Assembly: GCA_003460745.1 (NCBI GenBank)
Contig: QTVU01000024.1
Span: 1-42,432 of the forward strand
Direction of reading: 5' to 3'
Source of the DNA: Firmicutes bacterium AM55-24TS
GTDB taxonomy: Bacteria; Bacillota; Clostridia; UBA1381
Length of the DNA stretch: 42,432 bases
Both the position numbers and the translations under genes were made by a program. Each line of letters begins with the position of its first letter. Position 1 is the first letter of the stretch. The notes beneath the pieces are model-generated. The model saw nothing but the letters and a program-made list of their open reading frames with translations, was not told the DNA's origin and ran no database searches. Below, in pieces: positions 1 through 6,730 of this stretch.

Positions 1-68
1 CAAATGTTTGACATAAAACCTGCACTATTTATCTTTCAATGTACATGCTCTCTTGCGACAGCTTGTTT
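1..68 (-). other. Presumed 5' leader of an rRNA operon extending left of the window
   Basis: Downstream (leftward) of two tandem strong minus-strand promoters the sequence has no credible ORF. It carries an ACATTGAAA-like stretch reminiscent of Firmicutes pre-16S leaders. No 16S sequence lies inside the window, so the assignment rests on promoter architecture and is inference. Confidence 0.5.
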
Positions 69-97
69 ATTCTATCACATCGTTTTCAGTTTGTCAA
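69..97 (-). promoter_or_regulatory. Promoter P2 of tandem pair (rRNA-type)
   Basis: On the minus strand, TTGACA (97-92) and TAGAAT (74-69) are separated by exactly 17 bp. The sequence immediately upstream is rich in A and T tracts, as in UP elements. It reads leftward out of the window. Tandem near-perfect promoters ahead of a non-coding leader are typical of rRNA operons. Confidence 0.75.
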
Positions 98-196
98 GAC
101 TTTTTTAAAAGTTTTTTGAAAAAGTTTTTAACTTTTTCTCAACCCGAACACTTCTCTTCTTCGTGTTCTTTAGCCCTCTCAACTGACGACTTGATT

Positions 197-225
197 ATTA
201 TACACTCTATTACCCCTTTTGTCAA
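197..225 (-). promoter_or_regulatory. Promoter P1 of tandem pair (rRNA-type)
   Basis: On the minus strand, TTGACA (225-220) and TATAAT (202-197) are both perfect consensus boxes with a 17-bp spacer. The upstream DNA (about 226-260) consists of runs of A on this strand, like an UP element. The rest of 98-312 holds no gene that I can support. Confidence 0.8.
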
Positions 226-312
226 CACTTTTTTTCATTTTTTTTGAACTTTTTTTCATTGTACTATATATTGTGGATTATTTCTTATTATATACACTAT
301 TTGCGTCGATTA

Positions 313-347
313 CAACAAAAAAGAACTGTAACAAATCATTACAGTTC
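313..347 (-). terminator. Rho-independent terminator of the surface operon
   Basis: A perfect 9-bp stem, GAACTGTAA / TTACAGTTC, with a 7-nt loop is followed on the minus strand by six T. It starts about ten bases after the stop codon of the glycosyltransferase gene. Confidence 0.85.
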
Positions 348-357
348 CTTTATCAGC

Positions 358-1845
358 CTATTTTAAACCACATTTAATTTTTTCTTTAGTTTTCAAACAA
401 ACCTCTATAAATTTATCAATACCCAAAGTTCCGCAAATAAATATTACAGGTGCGAAATTTGAAAAATATCTTCGGTTTGTTTCCCAGCAAAGCAAAAACA
501 AATATACTCCAAATATCGTCAAATACAATGAAAACATCTTTTTACGTTTTTCATCATCAGAGCATACAAATCCCCATGCAGCAGTTAACATCAAAATTAA
601 TATTGCAATATGCATTGATGTTGCATATGTTGCATACTTTTTATAATTCTTCCCCTCGGGCAAAATCCAATCATGCAACTTTGTATTGGTTTGAGGATTA
701 CAATTATAAAAATCTTCAGCACCATATGTTCCGTTTCCGAAATCTGCTGTTGATTTTGTCATTGCCAAATCAAATACACCACAAAAGCCCAATTTTTTTA
801 TTCTATCGAAAATCTCTTTATTTATCTTACTGTTTCTGTTTTCATCGTAATCATATTTCCTTGTAAACTCATAATCCTCAGGATTATATACACCATCACC
901 TTTAAGCCCCATCATGACCCAATGATTATACGGTGTATTTTCACCCTTGGCCGTTTGTCTGTCCAAATGAGAAGAATACATATATAAATTAAATGTTACA
1001 TTAAATATCATCATAATACTCACTACGCTGACAAGAATTTTCGTAAACTCCTTGAATTTTCTGTTTATGAGCAAATCAATGCCTACTGCTATAGCAATTA
1101 TTATTACAGTGAATTTATTCAAACTTCCTATTGTAATTGTCAGTCCCATTAATATATATGTAATTATTTTTCTTTTTCCCGATTGTTCTTTAGAGTTCAG
1201 ATATAAATAGAAAAATAATACCGGAAACATAACAGAAAGCATATCAGTATACACAGCACCGCCCAAAAAATAGAATTGCACACTGAATCCAAACAGTACC
1301 AATGCAAAAACGGCATGTTTTACGTCAGCTATTTTCTTGCAAATCAGTGATACTATTACTGTTGTACAGCTTACCATAATACTGTTTATTACGACAGAAA
1401 CCGCAAAATAGTCTTTAATTCCAAATATTGATGCAATTTTGAAAAATAAATGCAAAAACGCCATTGCCGCAAGATTGTTAGGAAATCTATAGAAATATTC
1501 ATAATAATTTTCAAACGTCCCTGTTTCAACCCATTCAATAGCACCTTTATGTATCGCGCCAACATCCCACAACGGATCATATCTTAATGCAATTCCCAAT
1601 ACAATCTCTATTATAAACATACCTATACCAAATGAGATAAGTATCTTATTATAATTTTTCTCAATGAATTTCTCGTTTTTGGAAAGGTTTTTATATATTA
1701 TTGTCAACCCGACTAAGCATATTGTTGTAACACAAATCAAGTGCAATGCTTTATAATATGTATTATGCAATATTATATTTATTGCAGTAAAAGTAAAACA
1801 TATTGCAAACAACAAATAAAATAACCATATGATTTTTTTCTTCAT
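358..1845 (-). CDS. GT-C fold membrane glycosyltransferase (GT39/PMT-like)
   Basis: This is a 495-residue polytopic membrane protein with roughly ten or more hydrophobic helices. The first sits at residues 7-27, and the first large outer loop contains an acidic segment (RYDPLWDVGAI, about 87-97). That layout, an aspartate in the first loop and many helices, is typical of GT-C enzymes that use polyprenyl-phosphate sugars, such as protein O-mannosyltransferases and ArnT-like proteins. The acceptor cannot be read from sequence. It is the last gene of an operon with two secreted SLH proteins and a 34-residue membrane peptide, so glycosylation of a cell-surface protein or wall polymer is a reasonable inference. 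A TAAGGAG ribosome binding site precedes the ATG, and a hairpin terminator follows. Confidence 0.7.
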   Translation of the reverse strand: MKKKIIWLFYLLFAICFTFTAINIILHNTYYKALHLICVTTICLVGLTIIYKNLSKNEKFIEKNYNKILISFGIGMFIIEIVLGIALRYDPLWDVGAIHKGAIEWVETGTFENYYEYFYRFPNNLAAMAFLHLFFKIASIFGIKDYFAVSVVINSIMVSCTTVIVSLICKKIADVKHAVFALVLFGFSVQFYFLGGAVYTDMLSVMFPVLFFYLYLNSKEQSGKRKIITYILMGLTITIGSLNKFTVIIIAIAVGIDLLINRKFKEFTKILVSVVSIMMIFNVTFNLYMYSSHLDRQTAKGENTPYNHWVMMGLKGDGVYNPEDYEFTRKYDYDENRNSKINKEIFDRIKKLGFCGVFDLAMTKSTADFGNGTYGAEDFYNCNPQTNTKLHDWILPEGKNYKKYATYATSMHIAILILMLTAAWGFVCSDDEKRKKMFSLYLTIFGVYLFLLCWETNRRYFSNFAPVIFICGTLGIDKFIEVCLKTKEKIKCGLK

Positions 1846-1864
1846 ATGTACTTCTCCTTAAACA

Positions 1865-1969
1865 TTAATTAACACCTGCAAACATACTGATAATACCTAT
1901 ACAAATAGGTACAACCATAGCTATTGCGGTAACAAGACAAATAATTCTGATTGTTTTTTTGCTAAACAT
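1865..1969 (-). CDS. Small single-pass membrane peptide, 34 residues
   Basis: The ORF starts ATG-TTT-AGC and ends TAA. The product has a basic N-terminus (FSKKTIR) followed by a hydrophobic helix from about residue 9 to 31. It starts 11 bases after the stop of the SLH-only gene and 19 bases before the start of the glycosyltransferase gene, with an AGGTG ribosome binding site in the gap. The shape (short basic head, one helix, almost no tail) recalls Prli42-like and other tiny membrane peptides of Bacillota, but I see no diagnostic motif. Its operon position suggests an accessory role at the membrane. Confidence 0.6.
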   Translation of the reverse strand: MFSKKTIRIICLVTAIAMVVPICIGIISMFAGVN

Positions 1970-1980
1970 TTCTTACACCT

Positions 1981-2655
1981 CTATTCCGTTTTATCAAGTA
2001 ATCTGCTTATAATAGACGCAGCCTGCGCACGAGTTGCGGTTTGCTGCGGTCTGAACGTATCATCGTCCATACCCGATATTAAGCCGTTTGTATACGCATA
2101 TCTGACGCCGTCCAATGCCCATTGCGATATTTGGCTTACATCATCAAACTGTAAATCGACAGGAGTAAGTATATTATAGGACTCCTCCTCATCACAACTG
2201 TATTGATACAGCATATAAACCATATATGCCATTTCTTCACGTTTTATCGGCTTATCGCCGTCAAAAAAGCCACTGTAAATAGCCTTGCCGTCTGTTATCT
2301 TTGCGGCATAGTTGCCAATCATATTTTCAGGTATCAAGCCTTTGTCGAGCGCACTTTGCACACAACCGCCGTACCAATCGGACGCGGTAACATCAAGACA
2401 TTCGCCGCTCCTGTACGGCACATCGGCAATACCGACTGTACCCAAAGCCATCTTCAAAAACTCTGCACGCGTTACAGTTCCGTCTGGATTAAATTCTGTA
2501 TCCGAAACACCGTGTATAATATCTTTGTTGGCAAGCTCATTGATAACATCTTCCGCCCAATGACCTTTGATATCGTTAAATTCAGCCGCACTTGCCGATA
2601 CCGCCGTCATTGACGACAATATCAATGCCGCTGCGACTACTTTCTTTATATTCAT
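1981..2655 (-). CDS. Secreted SLH-domain-only protein
   Basis: The 224-residue product has a signal peptide (about 1-23, ending SASA-A) followed directly by three S-layer homology repeats with no other domain. The first starts FNDIKGHWAEDVI and contains FNPDGTVTRAEFLKMA. The second covers about residues 84-150. The third ends FRPQQTATRAQAASIISRL. SLH repeats bind pyruvylated secondary cell-wall polymer. The repeats closely resemble those of the upstream esterase, suggesting duplication of the anchor module. The start lies 11 bases after the esterase stop, and that TAG runs into the GGAG ribosome binding site, so the two genes are translated as a unit. It may be a minimal S-layer or spacer protein. 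Confidence 0.85.
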   Translation of the reverse strand: MNIKKVVAAALILSSMTAVSASAAEFNDIKGHWAEDVINELANKDIIHGVSDTEFNPDGTVTRAEFLKMALGTVGIADVPYRSGECLDVTASDWYGGCVQSALDKGLIPENMIGNYAAKITDGKAIYSGFFDGDKPIKREEMAYMVYMLYQYSCDEEESYNILTPVDLQFDDVSQISQWALDGVRYAYTNGLISGMDDDTFRPQQTATRAQAASIISRLLDKTE

Positions 2656-2666
2656 TCCTATTTCTC

Positions 2667-4388
2667 CTATTTTAAATTATTCATTACAACCGCCGCCTGT
2701 GCACGCGTCAAATTCTCTTTCGGTGCAAAGCGACCGTCCTCCATACCGTCTATATAGTTCAGATTATAAGCTTCTACTACATCACTTATATATTTTTCGT
2801 CAATTTCATCACTGTCCTTAAACGAAAAAATAGGATAACGTCTTTCATTGTCCCAGTCTGTCAATCTTCTCATTTTATAATTTTTGCAACGAACCGCAAT
2901 CGCAGCCATTTCTTCACGAGTAATCGGCTTATCTCCGTCAAACTTACCTGTATAAACGTTTACGTCAGTCGTAACCGCCTCTTTATCATCTGTTGCTTCT
3001 GCAAGAGTTTTAGTAACTTTTGTAACGTTGCAGTTCTCAATCATTTCTTTAGGAATAATATCCTTATCCAACGCCCCCTGCAAATAGTAGCAATACCAAT
3101 CATCATTTGTTGCGTCAAGGCACTCGCCGTCACGATATGCGTGACCGACTATGCCCAACGAATCCATCGCCATTTTCAAAAATTCCGCACGCGTTACAGT
3201 TCCGTCAGGGTTAAACTTGCCGTCACCGACTCCCGATACTTTGTCATTCTCTGCAAGTGTTTTTATAACATCTTCCGCCCAATGACCTTGTATATCCGTA
3301 AATGTTTCGTCACCCTTTAAATACTTTGCCAGTTCAGGCACATTTTCCGGAATTGCATCCGCAATAAGCTTTGCAACTCTCTTTGCGCCTTTGGCTTTCA
3401 TATGAGTGGTGTCGTTTGTACCTGACGGATAAGCCTTGCTTTCAAGCGGCTCACATATAAAATAGCCCGACAAAACACGATTCTTACTCATACTGTTCCA
3501 CGCATCTGTCACGATTTTATTTTCATCAATAAATTTGCAACCTGTTTCTTCCGCGATTTCACGCGTAGGGTCTGCGTAATCTTTTCGCGACTCCATAAAA
3601 CAGTTGTTTTCTTCGTCCCACCAAGCAGCCGCATTTGCAGTCATAAGCACCGGTGTTCCGCCGCGTTTTTCAACTTCACCGATATACTTGTCTGTAATTA
3701 ACTTTTTGTAGTCCTCAACACTTATGTATCTTTCCGGTTTATTTTCAGCTCCGTCATTTATACCGAACTGAATAAACACATAGTCACCCGGGTGCATTTC
3801 TGTAAGTATTCTGTCAAGTCTGCCGTCGTTGTCATAACTCTTTGAACTTCTTCCGCCCATTGCACGGTTTTCAATAATTATATCGTCATTAAAATAATCG
3901 GCAAAAACTTGTCCCCAACCTGTTTGAGGGTATACCTTTGTATAGTTGTAAGTTTGTGCCGTTGAATCACCTGCAATATATATAGTAGGTTTTTCGGCTT
4001 TTTCCCGTGTCGGTAACTGTTCTATTTCTATTTCCGTCACGTTAGGGTTGTCACCCTTAACCTGTACAGTGATTTTTCCGTTTTTCGGCACAACAGGCTG
4101 TTCATTTTCCTGTGTTTCGCCTGCCTCAAGCGTGTACGCTCTTACACGTTCACCGCCGTTTATATAAATATTCGCATTTGTTTCTGTTTTTCCGCCGGTT
4201 GTTACCGTTACAGTGTAGTCACCGTCAGGCACTTCCACTTCTTTCGTAACACCGTCCGTCTTGTCTGCTTTTACTTTCGTCATATCGAATTTTTCCGAAT
4301 ACAATCCGTCCGCTTCTGCAATAGGTATTATGCAAGCCGACATAACAGACATAGTAAGTATAGCTGATATAATTTTTCTTATTTTCAT
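2667..4388 (-). CDS. SLH-anchored SGNH esterase, rhamnogalacturonan acetylesterase (CE12) type
   Basis: This is a 573-residue secreted protein. It has a signal peptide (about 1-26), a beta-rich N-terminal module (about 33-125) as in YxiM/RhgT-like enzymes, then an SGNH hydrolase domain. Block I is GDST at 140-143 (nucleophile Ser142), block II is around NRAMGGRSS (174-182), block III is GIND at 209-212, and block V is DTTH at 326-329 (Asp326, His329). Three SLH repeats fill about 363-573. The family removes acetyl groups from pectin backbones. SLH anchoring would hold the enzyme on the cell surface, as in Monoglobus-like pectin degraders. It is the first gene of the operon and has its own promoter and an AAGGGGTG ribosome binding site. 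The specific substrate is inferred from the family. Confidence 0.85.
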   Translation of the reverse strand: MKIRKIISAILTMSVMSACIIPIAEADGLYSEKFDMTKVKADKTDGVTKEVEVPDGDYTVTVTTGGKTETNANIYINGGERVRAYTLEAGETQENEQPVVPKNGKITVQVKGDNPNVTEIEIEQLPTREKAEKPTIYIAGDSTAQTYNYTKVYPQTGWGQVFADYFNDDIIIENRAMGGRSSKSYDNDGRLDRILTEMHPGDYVFIQFGINDGAENKPERYISVEDYKKLITDKYIGEVEKRGGTPVLMTANAAAWWDEENNCFMESRKDYADPTREIAEETGCKFIDENKIVTDAWNSMSKNRVLSGYFICEPLESKAYPSGTNDTTHMKAKGAKRVAKLIADAIPENVPELAKYLKGDETFTDIQGHWAEDVIKTLAENDKVSGVGDGKFNPDGTVTRAEFLKMAMDSLGIVGHAYRDGECLDATNDDWYCYYLQGALDKDIIPKEMIENCNVTKVTKTLAEATDDKEAVTTDVNVYTGKFDGDKPITREEMAAIAVRCKNYKMRRLTDWDNERRYPIFSFKDSDEIDEKYISDVVEAYNLNYIDGMEDGRFAPKENLTRAQAAVVMNNLK

Positions 4389-4410
4389 TAAAAATCACCC
4401 CTTAAAATTT

Positions 4411-4439
4411 ATTATATTACATCTGTAAATAAATTGCAA
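4411..4439 (-). promoter_or_regulatory. Promoter of the esterase/SLH/glycosyltransferase operon
   Basis: On the minus strand, TTGCAA (4439-4434) and TATAAT (4416-4411) are 17 bp apart. The ATG of the esterase lies 22 bases downstream of the -10. No clear terminator separates this promoter from tadA, which ends at 4453. Confidence 0.7.
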
Positions 4440-4452
4440 TATAAAAAACAGT

Positions 4453-4905
4453 CTATTTCTTTTTTCTTAACTCTCTAAAAAATTCAGTCAATATGCTTGC
4501 ACATTTATCTTCCGTTATACCGCCTGTCACATTGACATTGTGATTGAACATACCGCTTTCAAATAAATTGATAACCGAACCGGCACAACCGGACTTTTTG
4601 TCATACGCACCGAAATACAAATTTTCAATGCGTGAATTAATAATCGCCCCTGCGCACATCGGACAAGGCTCAAGCGTAACATACATTTCACATCGCGGTA
4701 ATCTCCAACCGCCGAGTTTTTTGCAAGCCTTGTTTATCGCTATAATTTCGGCGTGAAGTAATGCGTTTTTCTTGGTTTCACGCTTGTTGTATCCTCTTGC
4801 TATAATCTCACCGTCACGCACTATAACCGCACCGATTGGAGTTTCACCGATTGACGCGGCTTTTTTTGCTTGCTTCAGTGCCTCTTTCATAAATTTTTCT
4901 TCCAT
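4453..4905 (-). CDS. tadA: tRNA-specific adenosine deaminase
   Basis: This enzyme converts A34 of tRNA-Arg(ACG) to inosine. The 150-residue product has the zinc-cytidine-deaminase motifs LLHAEI (zinc ligand His, catalytic Glu) and EPCPMCAGA (two Cys ligands), at the usual length for TadA. An in-frame ATG lies four codons upstream at 4917, but the GGAG at 4912-4915 sits with proper 6-base spacing before the ATG at 4905, so the latter is the likely start. It is transcribed from its own promoter, divergent from aroF. Confidence 0.93.
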   Translation of the reverse strand: MEEKFMKEALKQAKKAASIGETPIGAVIVRDGEIIARGYNKRETKKNALLHAEIIAINKACKKLGGWRLPRCEMYVTLEPCPMCAGAIINSRIENLYFGAYDKKSGCAGSVINLFESGMFNHNVNVTGGITEDKCASILTEFFRELRKKK

Positions 4906-4934
4906 ACAATTCTCCATTCAGTAGATATAACCTT

Positions 4935-4978
4935 ATTTTATCACACCTCTTGACATATGTCAAAAATAGTAGTAAAAT
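4935..4978. promoter_or_regulatory. Symmetric divergent promoters for tadA (-) and aroF (+)
   Basis: The palindrome TTGACATATGTCAA (4950-4963) supplies a perfect TTGACA -35 box to both strands. On the plus strand TTGACA (4950-4955) is 17 bp from TAAAAT (4973-4978). On the minus strand TTGACA (4963-4958) is 17 bp from TAAAAT (4940-4935). The two polymerase sites overlap and cannot both be occupied. Confidence 0.8.
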
Positions 4979-4983
4979 GTGAT

Positions 4984-5029
4984 AAGCAACCGCGTTGGTT
5001 GTTGCTTGCCGATATACAATCGTCGGTAA
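4984..5029 (+). promoter_or_regulatory. aroF 5' leader with two hairpins
   Basis: About 75 bases separate the predicted aroF transcript start from its ATG. Within them AAGCAAC (4984-4990) pairs with GTTGCTT (5001-5007), and TTGCCGA (5006-5012) pairs with TCGGTAA (5023-5029). The two stems share two bases, so they partly compete. No U-run follows, so this is not a plain terminator. The function is unknown. Confidence 0.4.
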
Positions 5030-5061
5030 GATGTAGTATGGTAGAAAAGGAGATATGAAAA

Positions 5062-6075
5062 ATGATTGTAATTCTAAAACAAAACGCAGAACAAAACGAG
5101 GTAAACGCACTTTTAAAGCAACTGGAGGAGATGGGCTTTGACCATCATTACAGTAAGGGCGAAAATTCCGCAATAGTTGGTATTATCGGTGATACTTCAA
5201 CTCTTGACACAGACGATTTAAAGACTATCGACGTAGTCGCAGACGTTAAGAGAGTTTCCGAGCCGTTCAAGCTTGCAAACCGCAAGTTCCACCCGGATAA
5301 TAGTATTTTCAACATTGCCGGCAGAACAGTAGGTGAAGGTCATTTCAGCGTCATTGCAGGTCCTTGTTCGGTAGAAACAGTTCCGCAAATGACAGAAACA
5401 GCCGAAGCAGTTAAAAAGAGCGGTGCTTCATTTTTAAGAGGCGGTGCATTCAAGCCGAGAACATCACCTTATTCATTCCAAGGACTTCATGACGAAGGTC
5501 TTAAAATTCTTCTTGAGGCAAAGAAGGCAACAGGACTTCCGATAGTTACAGAAATTATGAATCAGGCACATCTTGATTTGTTTGAAGATGTTGATATAAT
5601 TCAAGTCGGTGCAAGAAATATGCAGAACTTTGAACTTTTAAAGGAACTTGGTAAATGCAATAAGCCTATACTTTTAAAGCGTGGTCTTTCAAGCACAATC
5701 GAAGAATGGGTTATGAGTGCGGAATACATTATGGCAGGCGGTAACGAACAGGTTATTTTCTGCGAAAGAGGTATCAGAACTTACGAAACATTCACAAGAA
5801 ATACTCTTGACCTTTCGGCAATACCGGCACTAAAGTCAATTTCACACTTGCCTGTAATCGTTGACCCAAGTCACGCAACAGGTTTGCCGTGGATGGTTGA
5901 ATCGCTTACAAAAGCGGCTATCGCAGTAGGTGCAGACGGTATTATGATTGAAGTTCATAATAATCCAAAGAAAGCATTGTGCGACGGTGCTCAATCACTT
6001 ACTCCGCAGCAGTTTGACAATGTTATGCAGACAGTTAAGAAGCGTGTTGAGTTTGAAGGTAAAATTTTAGGTTAA
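5062..6075 (+). CDS. aroF: 3-deoxy-7-phosphoheptulonate (DAHP) synthase, type I-beta
   Basis: This enzyme condenses phosphoenolpyruvate and erythrose 4-phosphate, the first step of the shikimate pathway. The 337-residue product has an N-terminal ferredoxin-like regulatory domain (about 1-70) followed by the TIM-barrel catalytic domain. Visible motifs are IAGPCSVE, RGGAFKPRTSPYSFQG, LLKRG and DPSHATG. This domain order matches the Thermotoga-type enzyme, in which the N-terminal domain binds Tyr or Phe for feedback inhibition. No chorismate mutase domain is fused. The ribosome binding site is AAAGGAG, nine bases before the ATG. The gene is monocistronic, with its own promoter, a structured leader and a hairpin terminator. 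Confidence 0.95.
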   Translation: MIVILKQNAEQNEVNALLKQLEEMGFDHHYSKGENSAIVGIIGDTSTLDTDDLKTIDVVADVKRVSEPFKLANRKFHPDNSIFNIAGRTVGEGHFSVIAGPCSVETVPQMTETAEAVKKSGASFLRGGAFKPRTSPYSFQGLHDEGLKILLEAKKATGLPIVTEIMNQAHLDLFEDVDIIQVGARNMQNFELLKELGKCNKPILLKRGLSSTIEEWVMSAEYIMAGGNEQVIFCERGIRTYETFTRNTLDLSAIPALKSISHLPVIVDPSHATGLPWMVESLTKAAIAVGADGIMIEVHNNPKKALCDGAQSLTPQQFDNVMQTVKKRVEFEGKILG

Positions 6076-6078
6076 TTT

Positions 6079-6105
6079 AAAGGCAGTCGATTGACTGCCT
6101 TTTTG
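6079..6105 (+). terminator. aroF terminator
   Basis: The stem AAAGGCAGTC / GACTGCCTTT with a four-base loop is followed by a T run. It starts directly after the aroF stop codon. Confidence 0.88.
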
Positions 6106-6184
6106 TTTGCAAATTTTCAGATAACAGCACCACCGCATTTGTTTGCAATTTTGTATGTAGCCATATTTTATTTTTGATTTTGCA

Positions 6185-6315
6185 AGTAGCCACCCCTCCG
6201 TCACTCGTTCCTCGTGCCACCTCCCCTCAATGGGAGGCTTTTTATTTTCCGCCACATTCCGTAAGGCTCCCCTTGAGGGGAGCTGTCGACACTGTCGACT
6301 GAGGGGGTGGCTTTC
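6185..6315. repeat. Inverted pair of a GC-rich intergenic repeat
   Basis: Two diverged copies of one roughly 52-bp unit face each other: 6262-6313 on the plus strand and about 6188-6241 on the minus strand. The unit begins GCTCCCCTTGAGGGGAG, continues through a small variable hairpin and ends GGGGGTGGCT. A third copy lies at about 21328-21375 in the ATPase operon. The repeat is non-coding and resembles short palindromic repeats that are common in gut Clostridia. The rest of 6106-6184 shows only AT-rich sequence with partial TTTGTTTGCAA repeats. Confidence 0.65.
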
Positions 6316-6328
6316 TATTGAATTTCAA

Positions 6329-6486
6329 TCACACAAATAGGCGACCAATGGTCGCCCATAAACACGTTCCACTCAAGCAACAGCGAACTCCAATCACGCA
6401 AACGGGCGACCACCGGTCGCCACTCCGAAATTCTCATAAACGATAGCAAACTTAATCACACAAAAAGGGCGACCAACTGTCGCCCC
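6329..6486. repeat. Three spaced copies of a GGCGACC...GGTCGCC palindrome
   Basis: Palindromes lie at 6340-6356, 6405-6421 and 6468-6484, 65 and 63 bases apart. Each is preceded on the plus strand by AATCAC(A/G)CAAA. Unit plus spacer is about 64 bp, with unrelated sequence between units. The rightmost copy, read on the minus strand, ends in TTTTTG and can terminate the small membrane-protein gene. Confidence 0.75.
6460..6486 (-). terminator. Terminator of the 74-residue protein / CaCA operon
   Basis: On the minus strand GGGCGAC and GTCGCCC form a stem followed by TTTTTG, 13 bases after the stop codon. It is also the third copy of the palindromic repeat. Confidence 0.7.
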
Positions 6487-6496
6487 TACTACACAA

Positions 6497-6721
6497 CTAT
6501 TCGTCTTTATGAAAGTGTCTGTAAATCGCATAAACCAAAGCACCGACTGACAAAACAGCTATGTATATCGCAAAAGCAACAAACACAATACTACCTGCTT
6601 TTGTGGGCGGTGTATATATATATCTGCGATAACCAATCACATCTTTATTCACTGCCAAAGTTACCGTTGCAAAAGCAATCGTAACCAAAGTCAGCAGCCC
6701 GCCTATATAATACTTTTTCAT
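6497..6721 (-). CDS. Hypothetical two-helix membrane protein
   Basis: The 74-residue product has hydrophobic helices at about 5-23 and 45-67, a basic N-terminus (MKKYY) and a charged C-terminal tail (YRHFHKDE). I recognise no family. It starts nine bases after the CaCA antiporter stop with an AAGGGGG ribosome binding site, so it is cotranscribed. It may be an accessory subunit of, or unrelated to, the antiporter. Confidence 0.65.
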   Translation of the reverse strand: MKKYYIGGLLTLVTIAFATVTLAVNKDVIGYRRYIYTPPTKAGSIVFVAFAIYIAVLSVGALVYAIYRHFHKDE

Positions 6722-6730
6722 AAATCCCCC

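Noticed and set aside
53..247. 64-residue plus-strand ORF at the left end
   Set aside because: It is antisense to the tandem promoters and rich in Phe/Ser from T tracts; no ribosome binding site.
4844..5173. 109-residue minus-strand ORF across the tadA/aroF promoter
   Set aside because: It overlaps the start of both real genes and the divergent promoters.
6067..6255. 62-residue minus-strand ORF after aroF
   Set aside because: It spans the aroF terminator and the repeat pair and shows no protein-like features.
6329..6486. Possible small CRISPR array (three similar units with about 34-base spacers)
   Set aside because: Units differ from each other at several positions, the conserved core is a plain palindrome also acting as a terminator, and no cas gene is nearby.
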